DNA of 64,000 nucleotides, taken from assembly GCA_951848785.1 (NCBI GenBank), contig CATOUR010000011.1:2480001-2544000 (forward strand), read 5' to 3'. The first letter of the stretch is position 1. Each line of letters begins with the position of its first letter. The notes beneath the pieces are model-generated. The model saw nothing but the letters and a program-made list of their open reading frames with translations. It was not told the origin of the DNA and did no database searches. Position numbers and translations under genes: made by a program. This DNA comes from Callosobruchus maculatus (Eukaryota; Arthropoda; Insecta; Coleoptera; Chrysomelidae). Shown in pieces: positions 29,590 through 40,003 of this stretch.

Positions 29590-32500
29590 TTTTTTAGGTA
29601 AACCCGCAGGCCCGAGAGATCTGAAATTTTTGATTTTCGTTAATCGAGACTGAAAGTGAAATCTGCGACAGGATTTGTAATCAGCACCCTCAAGTAATCC
29701 GAAACGCGAGGTTTCATCTTAATAGAAAGCCAAATAAAGATTTTCGATTTTTTTAGGTAAACCCGCAGGCTCGAGAGATCTGAAATTTTTGATTTTCGTT
29801 AATCGAGACTGAAACTGAAAACTGCGACCGGATTTGTAATCAGCACCCTCAAGTTATCCAAAACGCGAGGTTTCATCTTAATAGAAAGCCAAATAAAGAT
29901 TCTCGATTTTTTTAGGTAAACCCGCAGGCTCGAGGGATCTGAATTTTTTGATTTTCGTTAATCGAGACTGAAACTGAAAACTGCGACCGGATTTGTAATC
30001 AGCACCCTCAAGTTATCCAAAACGCGAGGTTTCATCTTAATAGAAAGCCAAATAAAGATTCTCGATTTTTTTAGGTAAACCCGCAGGCTTGAGAGATCTG
30101 AATTTTTTGATTTTCGTTAATCGAGACTGAAACTGAAAACTGCGACCGGATTTGTAATCAGCACCCTCAAGTTATCCAAAACGCGAGGTTTCATCTTAAT
30201 AGAAAGCCAAATAAAGATTCTCGATTTTTTTAGGTAAACCCGCAGGCTTGAGAGATCTGAATTTTTTGATTTTCGTTAATCGAGACTGAAACTGAAAACT
30301 GCGACCGGATTTGTAATCAGCACCCTCAAGTTATCCAAAACGCGAGGTTTCATCGTAATAGAAAGCCAAATAAAGATTCTCGATTTTTTTAGGTAAACCC
30401 GCAGGCTCGAGGGATCTGAATTTTTTGATTTTCGTTAATCGAGACTGAAACTGAAATATGCGACCGGATTTGTAATCAGCACCCTCAAGTTATCCAAAAC
30501 GCGAGGTTTCATCTTAATAGAAAGCCAAATAAAGATTTTCGATTTTTTTTAGGTAAACGCGCTGGCCCGAGAGATCTGAATTTTTTGATTTTCGTTAATC
30601 GAGACTGAAATTGAAATCTGCGACCGGATTTGTAATCAGCACCCTCAAGTTATCCAAAACGCGAGGTTTCATCTTAATAGAAAGCCAAATAAAGATTTTC
30701 GGTTTTTTTTTGGTAAACCCGCAGGCTTGAGAGATCTGAATTTTTTAATTTTCGTTAATCGAGACTGAAACTGAAAACTTCGACCGGATTTGTAATCAGC
30801 ACCCTCAAGTTATCCAAAACGCGAGGTTTCATCTTAATAGAAAGCCAAATAAAGATTTCCGATTTTTTTAGGTAAACCCGCAGGCTCGAGGGATCTGAAT
30901 TTTTTGATTTTCGTTAATCGAGACTGAAACTGAAATATGCGACCGGATTTGTAATCAGCACCCTCAAGTTATCCAAAACGCGAGGTTTCATCTTAATAGA
31001 AAGCCAAATAAAGATTTTCGATTTTTTTTAGGTAAACGCGCAGGCCCGAGAGATCTGAATTTTTTGATTTTCGTTAATCGAGACTGAAATTGAAATCTGC
31101 GACCGGATTTGTAATCAGCACCCTCAAGTTATCCAAAACGCGAGGTTTCATCTTAATAGAAAGCCAAATAAAGATTTTCGGTTTTTTTTTGGTAAACCCG
31201 CAGGCTTGAGAGATCTGAATTTTTTAATTTTCGTTAATCGAGACTGAAACTGAAAACTTCGACCGGATTTGTAATCAGCACCCTCAAGTTATCCAAAACG
31301 CGAGGTTTCATCTTAATAGAAAGCCAAATAAAGATTTCCGATTTTTTTAGGTAAACCCGCAGGCTCGAGGGATCTGAATTTTTTGATTTTCGTTAATCGA
31401 GACTGAAACTGAAATCTGCGACCGGATTTGTAATCAGCACCCTCAAGTTATCAAAAACGCGAGGTTTCATCTTAATAGAAAGCCAAATAAAGATTTTCGA
31501 TTTTTTTAGGTACTCCCGCAGGCTCGAGGGATCTGAATTTTTTGATTTTCGTTAATCGAGACTGAAACTGAAATCTGCGACCGGATTTGTAATCAGCACC
31601 CTCAAGTTATCAAAAACGCGAGGTTTCATCTTAATAGAAAGCCAAATAAAGATTTTCGATTTTTTTTGGTAAACCCGCAGGCTTGAGAGATCTGAATTTT
31701 TTGATTTTCGTTAATCGAGACTGAAACTGAAATCTGCGACCGGATTTGTAATCAGCACCCTCAAGTTATCCAAAACGCGAGGTTTCATCTTAATAGAAAG
31801 CCAAATCAAGATTTTCGATTTTTATAGGTACTTCCGCAGGCTCGAGAGATCTGAAATTTTTGACTTTCGTTAATCGAGACTAAACTGAAAACTGCGACCG
31901 GATTTGTAATCAGCACCCTCAAGTTATCCACAACGCGAGGTTTCATCTTAATAGAAAGCCAAATAAAGATTTTCGATTTTTATAGGTACTCCCGCAGGCT
32001 CGAGAGATCTGAAATTTTTGACTTTCGTTAATCGAGACTGAAACTGAAAACTGTGACCGGATTTGTAATCAGCACCCTCAAGTTATCCAAAACGCGAGGT
32101 TTCATCTTAATAGAAAGCCAAATAAAGATTTTCGATTTTTATAGGTACTCCCGCAGGCTCGAGAGATCTGAAATTTTTGACTTTCGTTAATCGAGACTGA
32201 AACTGAAAACTGCGACCGGATTTGTCATCAGCACCCTCAAGTTATCCAAAACGCGAGGTTTCATCTTAATAGAAAGCCAAATAAAGATTTTCGATTTTTA
32301 TAGGTACCCGCAGGCTCGAGAGATCTGAAATTTTTAACTTTCGTTAATCGAGACTGAAACTGAAAACTGTGACCGGATTTGTAATCAGCACCCTCAAGTT
32401 ATCTACAACGCGAGGTTTCATCTTAATAGAAAGCCAAATAAAGATTTTCGATTTTTATAGGTACCCGCAGGCTCGAGAGATCTGAAATTTTTGACTTTCG

Positions 32501-34270
32501 TTAATCGAGACTGAAACTGAAAACTGCGACCGGATTTGTAATCAGCACCCTCAAGTTATCCAAAACGCGAGGTTTCATCTTAATAGAAAGCCAAATAAAG
32601 ATTTTCGATTTTTATAGGTACCCGCAGGCTCGAGAGATCTGAAATTTTTGACTTTCGTTAATCGAGACTGAAACTGAAAACTGCGACCGGATTTGTAATC
32701 AGCACCCTCAAGTTATCCACAACGCGAGGTTTCATCTTAATAGAAAGCCAAATAAAGATTTTCGATTTTTATAGGTACCCGCAGGCTCGAGAGATCTGAA
32801 ATTTTTAACTTTCGTTAATCGAGACTGAAACTGAAAACTGTGACCGGATTTGTAATCAGCACCCTCAAGTTATCTACAACGCGAGGTTTCATCTTAATAG
32901 AAAGCCAAATAAAGATTTTCGATTTTTATAGGTACCCGCAGGCTCGAGAGATCTGAAATTTTTGACTTTCGTTAATCGAGACTGAAACTGAAAACTGCGA
33001 CCGGATTTGTCATCAGCACCCTAAAGTTATCCAAAACGCGAGGTTTCATCTTAATAGAAAGCCAAATAAAGATTTTCGATTTTTTTAGGTAAACCCGCAG
33101 GCTCGAGGGATCTGAATTTTTTGATTTTCGTTAATCGAGACTGAAACTGAAACCTGCGACCGGATTTGTAATCAGCATCCTCAAGTTATCCAAAACGCGA
33201 GGTTTCATCTTAATAGAAAGCCAAATAAAGATTCTCGATTTTTTTAGGTACTCCCGCCCGCCCGAGAGATCTGAAATTTTTGCCTTTGGTTAATCGAGAC
33301 CGAAACTGAAAACTGCGACCGGATTTGTCATCAGCACCCTCAGGTTATCCAAAACGCGAGGTTTCATCGTAATAGAAAGCCAAATAAAGATTTTCGATTT
33401 TTTTAGGTAAACCCGCAGGCCCGAGAGATCTGAAATTTTTGATTTTCGTTAATCGAGACTGAAACTGAAACCTGCGACCGGATTTGTAATCAGCATCCTC
33501 AAGTTATCCAAAACGCGAGGTTTCATCTTAATAGAAAGCCAAATAAAGATTCTCGATTTTTTTAGGTACTCCCGCCCGCCCGAGAGATCTGAAATTTTTG
33601 ACTTTCGTTAATCGAGACCGAAACTGAAAACTGCGACCGGATTTGTAATCAGCACCCTCAAGTTATCCACAACGCGAGGTTTCATCGTAATAGAAAGCCA
33701 AATAAAGATTTTCGATTTTTTTAGGTAAACCCGCAGGCTTGAGAGATCTGAATTTTTTGACTTTCGTTAATCGAGACCGAAACTGAAAACTGCGACCGGA
33801 TTTGTAATCAGCACCCTCAAGTTATCCACAACGCGAGGTTTCATCGTAATAGAAAGCCAAATAAAGATTTTCGATTTTTTTAGGTAAACCCGCAGGCTCG
33901 AGGGATCTGAATTTTTTGATTTTCGTTAATCGAGACTGAAACTGAAATCTGCGACCGGATTTGTCATCAGCACCCTCAGGTTATCCAAAACGCGAGGTTT
34001 CATCTTAATAGAAAGCCAAATAAAGATTTTCGATTTTTTTAGGTAAACCCGCAGGCTTGAGAGATCTGAATTTTTTGATTTTCGTTAATCGAGACTGAAA
34101 CTGAAACCTGCGACCGGATTTGTAATCAGCATCCTCAAGTTATCCAAAACGCGAGGTTTCATCTTAATAGAAAGCCAAATAAAGATTCTCGATTTTTTTA
34201 GGTACTCCCGCCCGCCCAAGAGATCTGAAATTTTTGCCTTTGGTTAATCGAGACCGAAACTGAAAACTGC
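29590..34270 (+). repeat. Third, diverged copy of the satellite super-repeat
   Basis: The order of monomer subtypes from about 29590 follows copy A from about 2279. The GCGACAGGATTTG variant is at 29666 and about 2355 (offset 27311), then come the AGGTAAACGCGC monomer, the TTCGGTTTTTTTTTGG monomers, the TATAGGTACCC block and the TTGCCTTTGG monomer (near 33285 against 6925). Some monomers are missing relative to copy A; for example there are two rather than three consecutive CTTGAGAG monomers near 30090-30250. Confidence 0.75.
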
Positions 34271-34674
34271 GACCGGATTTGTAATCAGCACCCTCAAGTT
34301 ATCCAAAACGCGAGGTTTCATCTTAATAGAAAGCCAAATAAAGATTTTCGATTTTTTTAGGTAAACCCGCAGGCCCGAGAGATCTGAAATTTTTGATTTT
34401 CGTTAATCGAGACTGAAACTGAAACCTGCGACCGGATTTGTAATCAGCATCCTCAAGTTATCCAAAACGCGAGGTTTCATCTTAATAGAAAGCCAAATAA
34501 AGATTCTCGATTTTTTTAGGTACTCCCGCCCGCCCGAGAGATCTGAAATTTTTGACTTTCGTTAATCGAGACCGAAACTGAAAACTGCGACCGGATTTGT
34601 AATCAGCACCCTCAAGTTATCCACAACGCGAGGTTTCATCGTAATAGAAAGCCAAATAAAGATTTTCGATTTTT

Positions 34675-35940
34675 ATAGGTACTCCCGCAGGCTCGAGAGA
34701 TCTGAAATTTTTGACTTTCGTTAATCGAGACTGAAACTGAAAACTGCGACCGGATTTGTAATCAGCACCCTCAAGTTATCCAAAACGCGAGGTTTCATCT
34801 TAATAGAAAGCCAAATAAAGATTTTCGATTTTCTTAGGTAAACCCGCAGGCTCGAGAGATCTGAAATTTTTGATTTTCGTTAATCGAGACTGAAACTGAA
34901 ATCTGCGACCGGATTTGTAATCAGCACCGTCAAGTTATCCAAAACGCGAGGTTTCATCTTAATAGAAAGCCAAATAAAGATTTTCGATTTTTTTAGGTAA
35001 TCCCGCAGGCCCGAGAGATCTGAAATTTTTGATTTTCGTTAATCGAGACTGAAACTGAAAACTGCGACCGGATTTGTAATCAGCACCCTCAAGTTATCCA
35101 AAACGCGAGGTTTCATCTTAATAGAAAGCCAAATAAAGATTTTCGATTTTTTTAGGTAAACCCGCAGGCTCGAGAGATCTGAAATTTTTGATTTTCGTTA
35201 ATCGAGACTGAAACTGAAATCTGCGACCGGATTTGTAATCAGCACCCTCAAGTTATCCAAAACGCGAGGTTTCATCTTAATAGAAAGTCAAATAAAGATT
35301 TTCGATTTTTATAGGTACTCCCGCAGGCTCGAGAGATCTGAAATTTTTGACTTTCGTTAATCGAGACTGAAACTGAAAACTGCGACCGGATTTGTAATCA
35401 GCACCCTCAAGTTATCCAAAACGCGAGGTTTCATCTTAATAGAAAGCCAAATAAAGATTTTCGATTTTCTTAGGTAAACCCGCAGGCTCGAGAGATCTGA
35501 AATTTTTGATTTTCGTTAATCGAGACTGAAACTGAAATCTGCGACCGGATTTGTAATCAGCACCGTCAAGTTATCCAAAACGCGAGGTTTCATCTTAATA
35601 GAAAGCCAAATAAAGATTTTCGATTTTTTTAGGTAATCCCGCAGGCCCGAGAGATCTGAAATTTTTGATTTTCGTTAATCGAGACTGAAACTGAAAACTG
35701 CGACCGGATTTGTAATCAGCACCCTCAAGTTATCCAAAACGCGAGGTTTCATCTTAATAGAAAGCCAAATAAAGATTTTCGATTTTTTTAGGTAAACCCG
35801 CAGGCTCGAGAGATCTGAAATTTTTGATTTTCGTTAATCGAGACTGAAACTGAAATCTGCGACCGGATTTGTAATCAGCACCCTCAAGTTATCCAAAACG
35901 CGAGGTTTCATCTTAATAGAAAGTCAAATAAAGATTTTCG
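34675..35940 (+). repeat. 636-bp (four-monomer) tandem duplication in the satellite
   Basis: A block of four monomers is repeated directly with a 636-bp offset. ATAGGTACTCCC is at 34675 and 35311, CACCGTCAAG at 34925 and 35561, and the AAAGTCAAAT variant at about 35285 and 35921. The second copy is the one interrupted by the LINE at 35954. Confidence 0.9.
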
Positions 35941-35953
35941 ATTTTTTTAGGTA

Positions 35954-36000
35954 GAATAGAATAGAATAGAATAGAATAGAATAGAATAGAATAGAATAGA
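35954..36000 (-). repeat. Pentanucleotide 3' tail (TTCTA)n of the LINE
   Basis: 47 bp of perfect GAATA repeats (about 9.4 units) on the plus strand lie directly between the satellite and the LINE 3' UTR. Read on the element's strand this is a TTCTA tail shortly after AATAAATG. Some non-LTR families end in short tandem repeats rather than poly(A). The tail fixes the 3' boundary. Confidence 0.9.
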
Positions 36001-36193
36001 CATTTATTGGCTACTAAAATATCTTCAGACAATGTAGCAAGTCAAAACAAAAAGTATGTATAAATATCTGGCAAGACTAAAAAACAGGAACAGTAACGTA
36101 AATCAAAAGATTTATAACAAACACATAGAAGTATATAGACAAACAAGGCGCATGAAAATATGACAAATAAGTCCTGCGCAGCTATAACAGTGT

Positions 36194-39061
36194 TTATTGT
36201 TGGTCAACAATTCTGTGCGCTAGAAACTCATCAACAGAGTAGAAACATTCATTTAACAAGTACTCCTGCAACGTTTTCTTAAAATCGTAATAGTTCAAAT
36301 CTTTTAAGCCACTTGGTAGATGATTATACAACTTAATATTGATAGAGTTTTCAGCAGACCTTGCCAGCCTGAATCTACGGTCTCTTAGCTGAGCTCTAGT
36401 TCGTGTGGGATAGTTATGGTATGACAAATTTCTTTCAAATTCGGATACATTTTTGTGTGTTTCCAGTAGTTGGTAATAAATAAACAGCGTTGGCAGGGGC
36501 ATGATTCGCAGAGACACGAAATGCTTACGACAGGAATCACGATATCCAATTCCAGTAATTATCCGTACAGCTTTCTTTTGTATTTTAAAGATCGCGAGTG
36601 CGCCGGTGGAATTACCCCATAGTGTAAGACCATAACTCATACGAGATTGAAACAATGCGTGATAAACGGTTAGCAGTACTTCCTGGTCCACCAATTTTGA
36701 GAGCCTACGGAGGGCAAAAATTGCACAAGATAAGGTATTGCATAAATATGTAGTATGAGGTTTCCATGATAGACGATCGTCAAGTATTATCCCTAAAGAT
36801 TTTACGGTATTACCACTAGTATGTTGAGCATCGCTGAAAAAAACAATGTTTTGTGTTTTATTCATGTTGAGCTTAAGGTTGTTGTTGCTAAACCATGTTT
36901 CAGCTTTCTGTTCCAAGCATTCCATCTTTAGATGTAGCTGAGTTAATGTTGAATCAGTGGAAACCAATGTTGTGTCATCCGCATAAGAAAAACAAGTATG
37001 TGGCTGGAGGTAATCATATAGGTCGTTTATATAGATCAAAAAAAGTAAGGGTCCTAGGACAGAGCCCTGTGGGACGCCGTATTTCAATGTGATAATGTTC
37101 GATTTTGTATCATCCACAACCACACACTGCTTCCTTCTTGACAAGTATGACTTAATTAAATTCAAGGGCGCACCCCTTATGCCATATCTCTCTAATTTAG
37201 TTATTAATAAGTCTACAGAAATACTATCAAAGGCTTTGCTTAAGTCACATAAGCTAAGACCAATATACTCTCTATTTTCAAATGCATCAATAATAAGACT
37301 TACGATTTTTGATATTAGGTGAACTGTTGAGCGCCCCTTTCTAAATCCAAATTGATGTTTACTCAAAAGATTATGCTTTTCAAAATACTTATTTAACCTT
37401 TGTGTTATTATTATTTCAAATATTTTTCCCAGGTACGGTATGATAGAGACTGGCCGGTAGTTATTCAGTTCTTCGGGGTCACCCTTTTTGAATATTGGAA
37501 CAGCCCTAGATAACTTGAATGGTTCTGGGAATTTTCCACTGCTGATACATAGATTGAAGAGATGTGTTAAGGGTCTGGCTAAAAGCGATTTAACGTGTTT
37601 AAGTATTACACTATTGAAATCGTACACATCAAAAGAATTTGAGAATTTCATACCGCTGATGATAGCAGTCAAAATATCGTTTTCCGTGACTGGTTCAAGG
37701 AAAAATGATACCGGTGACACCGCAATATTTAAGATAATATCGCTTTGAATTATAGGATTTACATTTAATGAAGCAACTATTTCATTAATAATATTGGAGA
37801 AAAATGTATTGAAATCGTTAGCTGAAATTTCTTTCCAACTGTCCATTTTGTTGTTAATGTTTCTCTCATGATTGACAATTCTCCAAACACTCTTAGCCTT
37901 ATTGTCAGATCTATTTATCATGTCAGTGTAAGCAGCTTTCTTAGTGTCTACAATCAGTTTTTTGTACTGTGCATGCAAAATGTTATACATACGCTTACTG
38001 TCATCATCTTTCCTCACACGAGAAATAGTTTTTGCTGCAGCAACTCTATTTCTGAAACTTTTTAAGTCGTCATTGAACCAATTAACCGGAGAATTTGATA
38101 TTTCATGAACCTTTAGAGGAAAACAGGCTCTGACAAGTGTTTGGCAGTTACTTTGCAGAAATTTGGCGCTTTCGTCAACATCCTGTAGATTATAGAAATA
38201 TTGCCAGTTTAAATCTTCCAGGAGGGAATATAATTTGTCAAGCCCTTTTTGTGTTATTTTCCTATATTTGGATTTACTAGTTTTTTTGGAAAATTCTAAA
38301 TTAATTTCGATAAACTGACCAATATGATCTGATTTTATTGCGGGATCTAGTACCCCAGTTGAGATTCCGCTTTCTGGTAAATTTGTCAAAATATTGTCAA
38401 TACAACTATCACCCGTAACGCCGAACCTCGTGTTTTCAGATATAGTAGTACTTAGTCCATATCTGGCAATGAGTGATGAAAACTCTATCATATATTTGTC
38501 ATTGGGTAGGTTAAAGTGAATGTTAAAATCTCCCAAAATTACGATTTTTTCGTACTTACCGCTAATGGAGTACAACAGCTCTTCAAATTTCTCGAAAAAT
38601 ATTGAAACGTCTGCTAAACATGATCGATAAACTACTATAACGATTATATTCTGCTGGCTTAATTCTAGCGCACAGAACTCTGCGCAGGCCTCCAAACTGA
38701 AACATTCTACATCAATCACTTTACAGGTAATGTTCTTTTTTACAAACACACATACTCCACCATGTATTTTACTTGGCCTACAGTATGCTGATACTAACCG
38801 GTAACCATATATATTCATTTGATTCAAAACTGTTTTTTGTTTAATCCAATGTTCACTAAGGCATATTATATCAAACTTATTACAATTTAAAAACATATTT
38901 AGAGAGTCGATCTTATCTCGGATGCCCTGAATATTTAGGTGAAATAATTTTATACTATTAACAATCAATTGTTCCTTGCAAACGTCATTTTTCATTATGT
39001 GACAGCTACTGTCCTCGTCTTGATGTGAAAAAATTTGCTTATCCTTGTTCCGGTGGTCCAT
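36194..39061 (-). CDS. LINE ORF2: APE endonuclease / reverse transcriptase
   Basis: This 955-aa polyprotein nicks target DNA and copies the element RNA there (target-primed reverse transcription). Residues about 38-250 form an APE-like endonuclease: N43 in HLN, E70 in LSEHW, D178 and N180 in GDFN, and SDH at 244-246. Residues about 500-760 are the reverse transcriptase: LNNYRPVS at 532, D606 in CDLSKAFD, GVPQGS at 662 and the catalytic YADD at 693-696. A basic, conserved C-terminal region follows, with no RNase H domain and no zinc knuckle that I can see. The frame is intact with an ATG start. It overlaps the 3' end of ORF1 by 67 nt in another frame, so translation probably needs reinitiation or frameshifting. 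The key catalytic residues are present, so activity is possible but unproven. Confidence 0.95.
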   Translation of the reverse strand: MDHRNKDKQIFSHQDEDSSCHIMKNDVCKEQLIVNSIKLFHLNIQGIRDKIDSLNMFLNCNKFDIICLSEHWIKQKTVLNQMNIYGYRLVSAYCRPSKIHGGVCVFVKKNITCKVIDVECFSLEACAEFCALELSQQNIIVIVVYRSCLADVSIFFEKFEELLYSISGKYEKIVILGDFNIHFNLPNDKYMIEFSSLIARYGLSTTISENTRFGVTGDSCIDNILTNLPESGISTGVLDPAIKSDHIGQFIEINLEFSKKTSKSKYRKITQKGLDKLYSLLEDLNWQYFYNLQDVDESAKFLQSNCQTLVRACFPLKVHEISNSPVNWFNDDLKSFRNRVAAAKTISRVRKDDDSKRMYNILHAQYKKLIVDTKKAAYTDMINRSDNKAKSVWRIVNHERNINNKMDSWKEISANDFNTFFSNIINEIVASLNVNPIIQSDIILNIAVSPVSFFLEPVTENDILTAIISGMKFSNSFDVYDFNSVILKHVKSLLARPLTHLFNLCISSGKFPEPFKLSRAVPIFKKGDPEELNNYRPVSIIPYLGKIFEIIITQRLNKYFEKHNLLSKHQFGFRKGRSTVHLISKIVSLIIDAFENREYIGLSLCDLSKAFDSISVDLLITKLERYGIRGAPLNLIKSYLSRRKQCVVVDDTKSNIITLKYGVPQGSVLGPLLFLIYINDLYDYLQPHTCFSYADDTTLVSTDSTLTQLHLKMECLEQKAETWFSNNNLKLNMNKTQNIVFFSDAQHTSGNTVKSLGIILDDRLSWKPHTTYLCNTLSCAIFALRRLSKLVDQEVLLTVYHALFQSRMSYGLTLWGNSTGALAIFKIQKKAVRIITGIGYRDSCRKHFVSLRIMPLPTLFIYYQLLETHKNVSEFERNLSYHNYPTRTRAQLRDRRFRLARSAENSINIKLYNHLPSGLKDLNYYDFKKTLQEYLLNECFYSVDEFLAHRIVDQQ

Positions 39062-39996
39062 CTACTGGCATCCAAAAATTTGTCGGCATTTGTAGCATAG
39101 ACTCCCACTTTGAATGAAGAGTATAGGTCAGGATATTTTGCACTAATTTTATCGCACACTACTTCAGGGAAGTCGTCCTTTAGAAAGTCGACCATGTCCT
39201 CTTGAGTTGTATCAGGATGGACACGACACACGTGAAAGTAGGACACATTAGGAACTGCCCTTATCTTGTGTGCAACGTTTGTAGCTGTGCCAATTATTAT
39301 AGAATTACTTCTATTATTTCTGCGATTTCTGTGACGAACCGTTTTCCATGAGTCATCTTGTTTTTCATTTGCTTCGCTAGTTATGATTGGAATATTTACT
39401 GTTTCATCAGCTGTTTGGGGATTCCCTTTTTTGTTGGCCTCACTTTGTGAATGGGAATTGCTTCTTTCTGCCTGGTTGCTTCTTTTACTTGTCGGTTTTT
39501 TATTGTGATTGTTTTTGTTTCTGACCTTCTCAGCATAATCTGCTCGGCTTTCTTGAGAATTGGAGGTTTCTTCCATTGTTAGAATATTTCTAGATTCCAC
39601 ATTACAAGGATAACTAGTAGATGGCGAGACCTGGCTGTTATTTTTATTTTTGAATAAACTATTATTTTCTTTCAACAACAATATGATATCCTCTTGGTCT
39701 TTGATCCTCATTTCTAAATGAGAAGCAAGTTGTTCTACTAACTGGTATTGCTTCTGTAGAGCTGCACAACTTTCGCAGTTCGGTAGACCATCATGGCTGT
39801 CGAAGAACAGGTCAGCATTTGCTTCGCGATTTGCGACTATTTCACTATCCACTTTAATCTTAGACACAAAATTTATTAGCGCGGCACTAGTAACACTTGA
39901 TGGTAGCTTTTGTTTCACGATAATGTCTATTAACTCGTCTTTTTTTAACTTATTTAACTCCCGTGTCAGAGTCGTAGCGTCAACACCGCCCGCCAT
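38995..39996 (-). CDS. LINE ORF1: RNA-binding (gag-like) protein
   Basis: A 333-aa first ORF of the same LINE, expected to bind the element RNA and form the ribonucleoprotein. An N-terminal helical segment (residues about 8-50) contains CESC at 74-77 and is followed by a likely coiled coil at about 75-112. A polar linker rich in N, S, K and R spans about 115-235. A compact C-terminal domain (about 250-330) begins VSYFHVCRVHPDTT and looks like the RRM-type fold of LINE ORF1 proteins; this is inference from pattern only. No CCHC knuckles are visible. The ATG at 39996 is almost at the element's 5' end. The stop lies 67 nt inside ORF2. The position and partner ORF make the identity likely even though the sequence is poorly conserved. 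Confidence 0.85.
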   Translation of the reverse strand: MAGGVDATTLTRELNKLKKDELIDIIVKQKLPSSVTSAALINFVSKIKVDSEIVANREANADLFFDSHDGLPNCESCAALQKQYQLVEQLASHLEMRIKDQEDIILLLKENNSLFKNKNNSQVSPSTSYPCNVESRNILTMEETSNSQESRADYAEKVRNKNNHNKKPTSKRSNQAERSNSHSQSEANKKGNPQTADETVNIPIITSEANEKQDDSWKTVRHRNRRNNRSNSIIIGTATNVAHKIRAVPNVSYFHVCRVHPDTTQEDMVDFLKDDFPEVVCDKISAKYPDLYSSFKVGVYATNADKFLDASRWTTGTRISKFFHIKTRTVAVT

Positions 39997-40003
39997 ATTG
40001 TGT

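Larger units (their letters stand above)
1..35953 (+). repeat. 159-bp satellite DNA array (left block)
   Basis: Head-to-tail tandem array of about 226 monomers, open at the left edge of the window. Successive CAAGTTATCC/CAAGTAATCC starts fall at 1, 158, 317 and 476, which gives 157-159 bp; 159 bp is the usual length. Each monomer carries an AGATCT (often CTCGAGAGATCT) core, a TTTCGTTAATCGAGAC block and GGATTTGTAATCAGCACC. At least three subtypes differ after the T-run: TTAGGTAAACCCGCAGG, TATAGGTACCCGCAGG (about 157 bp) and TTAGGTACTCCCGCCCGCCC. All monomers are in one orientation. No gene is embedded before 35954. I do not recognise the satellite by name. Confidence 0.98.
35954..40003 (-). 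mobile_element. Near full-length non-LTR retrotransposon (LINE) inserted in the satellite
   Basis: A minus-strand element of about 4.05 kb, with ORF1 and ORF2 followed by a short 3' UTR containing AATAAA and a (TTCTA)n tail. The satellite is interrupted after GGTA (35950-35953) and resumes with GGTA (40004-40007) in exact monomer register, so GGTA is the likely 4-bp target-site duplication. Only about 7 bp precede the ORF1 ATG, so the element either has a very short 5' UTR or lost a little of its 5' end on insertion. The ORF layout, an APE-type endonuclease ahead of the reverse transcriptase, and a simple-repeat tail suggest the CR1/Jockey group. Clade assignment needs a phylogeny. Confidence 0.95.

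Noticed and set aside
1..35953. CRISPR-like regularity of repeats
   Set aside because: The repeat unit is the whole 159 bp with no unique spacers, and the context is animal satellite DNA.
1..35953. CENP-B box-like TTTCGTTAATCGAGAC in each monomer
   Set aside because: Only the TTCG half fits the box; the central A and the CGGG half are missing, so centromere function cannot be claimed from it.
36895..38065. Plus-strand open frames of 65-86 aa inside the satellite-inserted LINE
   Set aside because: Antisense shadows of ORF2 with no family motif.
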